Shown piece after piece: positions 61,168 through 64,000 of a stretch of 64,000 bases of DNA (its first letter is position 1; the number at the start of each line of letters is the position of its first letter). This DNA is from CAYYMH01 sp964472785 (GTDB lineage Bacteria; Zhuqueibacterota; Zhuqueibacteria; Thermofontimicrobiales; Thermofontimicrobiaceae): NCBI GenBank assembly GCA_964472785.1, contig CAYYMH010000017.1, forward strand, positions 18,650 to 82,649. Reading direction: 5' to 3'. The position numbers and the translations under genes were made by a program. The notes below the pieces were generated by a model, which did no database searches, was not told the DNA's origin, and saw only the letters and a list, made by a program, of their open reading frames with translations.

Positions 61168-62793
61168 TCACTTTTTGGTTTTCTGATATTTCAACGCTGC
61201 TTTGACAAATTCCCGGAATAAGGGATGTGGATTTATCACCCGCGATTTCAGTTCCGGATGAAACTGAACAGCCACAAACCACGGATGTTCCGGTATCTCG
61301 ATGATTTCCACTAAATCCAGTTCCGGATTAATTCCGCTCAATTTCATCCCCTGCTCTTCCAAAATTTCTTTGTACTGATTATTGACTTCATATCGGTGAC
61401 GGTGACGTTCAGAGATCAGCTCTTTCCCATAAATTCCATACGCCTTTGTTCCCTTTGTTATCTGACAGGGTTGAGCACCTAACCGCATGGTACCACCTTT
61501 GGATTTTATCCGTTTCTGATCTTCCATCAAATCAATCACCGGATGAGGTGTGGTCTCATCGAACTCTTTACTATTTGCCCGATTTAGCCCGCAAACATTC
61601 CTCGAAAATTCGATGACCGCACACTGCAAACCCAAACAAATGCCGAAAAATGGGATGTTATTTTCCCTGGCATAACGAATGGCGTCGATTTTTCCTTCGC
61701 TGCCGCGTGTTCCGAATCCACCGGGAACAAGCAGCCCATGAATATCTTTCAGCACTTCTTCCGGACTTTTTCCTTCAATGTGCTCCGCTTCAATCCATTC
61801 CAAATTGACTCTGGTATCATTCGCCATCCCTGCGTGCGCAAAAGATTCGGCGATACTTTTGTATGAATCCTGCAGTTCGACATACTTGCCACACACAACA
61901 ATTTTCACTTCGGATTTTGGATGCATGGCTTTTTCGATAACCTGTTTCCATTCGCCTAATTTTGGCTTCTGACATTGCAATTTCAGCTTATCGACAAGAA
62001 TATCGTCCAATCCGCCCTCGCGGAACATCAACGGAACCTCATAAATGGACGGCACATCCGGCGCGCTGATGACAGATTCCACCGGTACACTACAAAAAAG
62101 TCCGATTTTTTGTTTCATTTCCTTGTCCAGCGATGTTTCCGCCCGGCATAAAAGTATGTCCGGCTGGATACCGATTTCCCGTAACCGCATGACAGAATGC
62201 TGGGTTGGCTTTGTTTTAAACTCTTTTGCTGCTTTAATGTACGGGACCAACGTCAGATGAACATTCAACTGATTTTCCGTACCAACATCGAGACGAAATT
62301 GCCGGATCGCTTCCAAAAATGGCAGACTCTCGATATCACCCACGGTACCGCCTACTTCTGTGATAACGACATCCAGCTTATCATCTTTCGTTAATTCCAT
62401 GATCCGGCGTTTTATCTCATCGGTGATGTGCGGGATGACTTGCACTGTTTTTCCCAAATAATCGCCATTCCGTTCCCGCTGAATCACCGTGTAATAAATC
62501 TGACCGGTGGTGGCATTATTTTTCTGACTCATATTTTTATTCAGGAATCTTTCGTAATGCCCCAAATCCAGATCAGTTTCAGCGCCATCATCGGTCACGT
62601 ACACTTCACCATGCTGATAAGGACTCAGCGTTCCCGGATCAACATTCAAATACGGATCCATTTTTAAAATAGTTACGTTCAGTCCGCGCGACTGCAACAA
62701 CATGCCTAAAGAAGCAGACGCAATTCCTTTTCCTAACGAAGAAACAACACCGCCTGTCACAAAGATAAATTTCGTCTGATGTTTTTTACTCAA
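61168..62793 (-). CDS. pyrG: CTP synthase
   Basis: This 541-residue amidotransferase makes CTP from UTP. The synthase domain has VTGGVVSSLGKG; the glutaminase domain has the catalytic cysteine in FGICLGLQ and a late HPE (VQFHPELKSR). I chose TTG 62793 because AAGGGG lies 7 bases upstream and because the length then matches the family. A start at 62844 would add 17 residues inside kdsB. It overlaps kdsB by 8 bp. CTP supplies KdsB, which explains its place in the Kdo operon. Confidence 0.93.
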   Translation of the reverse strand: MSKKHQTKFIFVTGGVVSSLGKGIASASLGMLLQSRGLNVTILKMDPYLNVDPGTLSPYQHGEVYVTDDGAETDLDLGHYERFLNKNMSQKNNATTGQIYYTVIQRERNGDYLGKTVQVIPHITDEIKRRIMELTKDDKLDVVITEVGGTVGDIESLPFLEAIRQFRLDVGTENQLNVHLTLVPYIKAAKEFKTKPTQHSVMRLREIGIQPDILLCRAETSLDKEMKQKIGLFCSVPVESVISAPDVPSIYEVPLMFREGGLDDILVDKLKLQCQKPKLGEWKQVIEKAMHPKSEVKIVVCGKYVELQDSYKSIAESFAHAGMANDTRVNLEWIEAEHIEGKSPEEVLKDIHGLLVPGGFGTRGSEGKIDAIRYARENNIPFFGICLGLQCAVIEFSRNVCGLNRANSKEFDETTPHPVIDLMEDQKRIKSKGGTMRLGAQPCQITKGTKAYGIYGKELISERHRHRYEVNNQYKEILEEQGMKLSGINPELDLVEIIEIPEHPWFVAVQFHPELKSRVINPHPLFREFVKAALKYQKTKK

Positions 62794-63541
62794 TTCCTTT
62801 CCCCTTAAGATATGTAATGACCTTTTCCACATCCTCTGGCACATCCACCCCGATTTGTTCAGTTTCCGTTATCGCAACTTTGATTTTATACCCGTGACCA
62901 AGCACCCGTAATTGCTCGAGTTGCTCGATTCGCTCTAAGCTTGTCTCTTTTAAATCGACCAGTTTAAGCAAGAATTCCCGCTGATAAATATAAATCCCAA
63001 TATGCTGATAGTAATCCGCTTCGTTGGTCCATTTCCTTTTACTTTTTTCATCCCTGAAAAACGGGATTGGCGATCGCGAAAAATAAAGCGCCTCATTGTT
63101 GTTATTCAAAACAACTTTGGGAATATTCGGATTATTCAATATCCGGCTGTCGGTAATTTTCTTAACGAGGGTACCCACCGGAATGCTGGGATTGTTGAGC
63201 ATGACATTAATTAAATGATCAATCACTTTCGGATCGATGACCGGCTCATCGCCCTGAATATTGACCACATAATCACAGCTCAAATCCCTCGCAACTTCTG
63301 CAACCCGCACTGTTCCGTTTGCCGCGTCTGCAGAGGTCATTTTTGCATCGCCGCCAAAAAATTTCACTTCATCATAAATCCGCTGGTCATCTGTTGCCAC
63401 AGCCACATAATCAACCAGATGCGCTTTTTTCACCTGTTCGTAAACGCGGCGGATCATTGTTTTGCCGAGAATATCTGTCAATGGTTTACCCGGAAACCGG
63501 GTCGAACCGAAACGTGCCGGTATAATTCCTACGACCTTCAT
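62786..63541 (-). CDS. kdsB: CMP-Kdo synthetase
   Basis: This 251-residue nucleotidyltransferase activates Kdo with CTP. It has IPARFGSTRFPGKPL near the start, NIQGDEP and EQLEQLRVLGHGYKI. I chose ATG 63541 because the family starts with MKVVGIIPAR; the alternative TTG 63550 adds three residues. It lies 21 bp after gatC and overlaps pyrG by 8 bp. Confidence 0.94.
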   Translation of the reverse strand: MKVVGIIPARFGSTRFPGKPLTDILGKTMIRRVYEQVKKAHLVDYVAVATDDQRIYDEVKFFGGDAKMTSADAANGTVRVAEVARDLSCDYVVNIQGDEPVIDPKVIDHLINVMLNNPSIPVGTLVKKITDSRILNNPNIPKVVLNNNNEALYFSRSPIPFFRDEKSKRKWTNEADYYQHIGIYIYQREFLLKLVDLKETSLERIEQLEQLRVLGHGYKIKVAITETEQIGVDVPEDVEKVITYLKGKGIE

Positions 63542-63562
63542 AATCCCCAATTCATTCTGCTT

Positions 63563-63856
63563 TCAGTCCAGGTCAATCACTTTTGGTACCACAAAATAAC
63601 CGTTTTCTGTTTTCGGCGCATTCCGAAGCGCGCCTTGTTGACTCAATCCCTGCTCAACTTTATCTTCCCGCAACGTATGCGCTGCATGTGCCTCCGGAAG
63701 CGGCAACTCAACCTGTTCCAAATTCAGCTCATCCAATTTATCAAAATACTGAATGATCTGATCCAGGTCTTTAGCTAACTTCTTCTTTTCGCTGTCCGTA
63801 AAACTCAATTTTGCCAGACCGGCAATTTTATCAATTTCTGTTTTGGTAATTGGCAT
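63563..63856 (-). CDS. gatC: Aspartyl/glutamyl-tRNA amidotransferase subunit C
   Basis: This 97-residue subunit stabilises GatA in the GatCAB complex that converts misacylated Glu-tRNA(Gln) or Asp-tRNA(Asn). I chose ATG 63856, giving MPITKTEIDKIAGLAKLSF, the usual GatC start. The frame to 63922 would begin only a few bases from the predicted transcription start and adds 22 unconserved residues. gatA and gatB are not in the window. It is the first gene of the Kdo operon. Confidence 0.9.
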   Translation of the reverse strand: MPITKTEIDKIAGLAKLSFTDSEKKKLAKDLDQIIQYFDKLDELNLEQVELPLPEAHAAHTLREDKVEQGLSQQGALRNAPKTENGYFVVPKVIDLD

Positions 63857-63931
63857 AAATCCAAAAAATGTCGTTTTGATGATTTTCTTACAAAATTGGT
63901 GCTTTTTTCGTCTGCTAAACAAGCAAAGTTA

Positions 63932-63960
63932 AATATAAAATAATTATCTGACTTTGTCAA
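63932..63960 (-). promoter_or_regulatory. Sigma-70 promoter of the gatC-kds operon
   Basis: On the minus strand, TTGACA (63960-63955), a 17-base spacer and TATATT (63937-63932) form a near-consensus promoter. Transcription would start near 63925, about 70 bases before the gatC ATG at 63856. It is probably the main promoter for gatC, kdsB, pyrG, kdsA, kdsC and the downstream genes. Confidence 0.82.
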
Positions 63961-64000
63961 CAATAAACTTAATTAAAGTGGCATAATTTTTGTAAATCAG

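Overview
The window is a gene-dense stretch of an AT-rich chromosome from a Gram-negative (diderm), LPS-making bacterium. It carries a complete Kdo pathway (kdsA, kdsB, kdsC, kdsD), the Lpt export genes lptA, lptB and lptC, an LpxL-type acyltransferase and an Mla-type lipid transport operon. Several traits suggest a deep member of the FCB superphylum (Calditrichota/KSB1-like): FtcD with M24 peptidases, Tat-exported TldD, lipoproteins starting CxxxxRDNPLDP, a ferredoxin-dependent 2-oxoacid oxidoreductase, and a MaeB malic enzyme. I infer this from gene content and cannot prove it here. Five vegetative promoters read TTGACA-like, N17, TATATT/TATAAT. That is the standard sigma-70 form and argues against Bacteroidota, which use TTTG/TAnnTTTG. 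No rRNA, tRNA, CRISPR array, prophage or insertion sequence was seen.

Layout. 1-3716 (minus): two PelF-like glycosyltransferases flanking a sugar-nucleotide epimerase, headed by an RsbW-like kinase. 4330-6070 (plus): a metallo-beta-lactamase-fold enzyme and an Lgt-like protein. 6225-16134 (minus): parvulin, PfkB kinase, ftcD, M24 peptidase, mdh, rpmA, rplU, rng and a two-part radical SAM protein. 16454-19205 (minus): a kor operon with fused beta and gamma subunits. 19568-29180: exported or Tat-targeted enzymes (aminopeptidase P, PLP aminotransferase, TldD/TldE), maeB and a tocopherol-cyclase-like protein. 29270-42843 (plus): UbiA prenyltransferase, S9 peptidase, an Mla-type operon containing an unrecognised beta-barrel protein, purE with a purine permease, and a three-gene sugar/glycosylation set. 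42939-63856 (minus): hydrolase, glycosyltransferase, FemAB-like protein, argF, hslUV, hflKC, rpoN, lptB, lptA, lptC, lpxL, the kds genes interleaved with three envelope proteins of unknown role, pyrG and gatC.

How it fits together. Much of the window builds or maintains the envelope: Kdo synthesis, LPS export, phospholipid transport, surface polysaccharide and lipoprotein modification. The least explained parts are (i) the Mla operon with its own PEGA-like/beta-barrel protein, (ii) the CsgG-like/Omp28-like/PKD trio inside the Kdo operon, (iii) the Tat-exported TldD beside a signal-less TldE, and (iv) a family of short-period intergenic fold-back repeats (CACGGAT, CACAGAG and CGCAAAG types) plus a separate 86-bp palindromic element.
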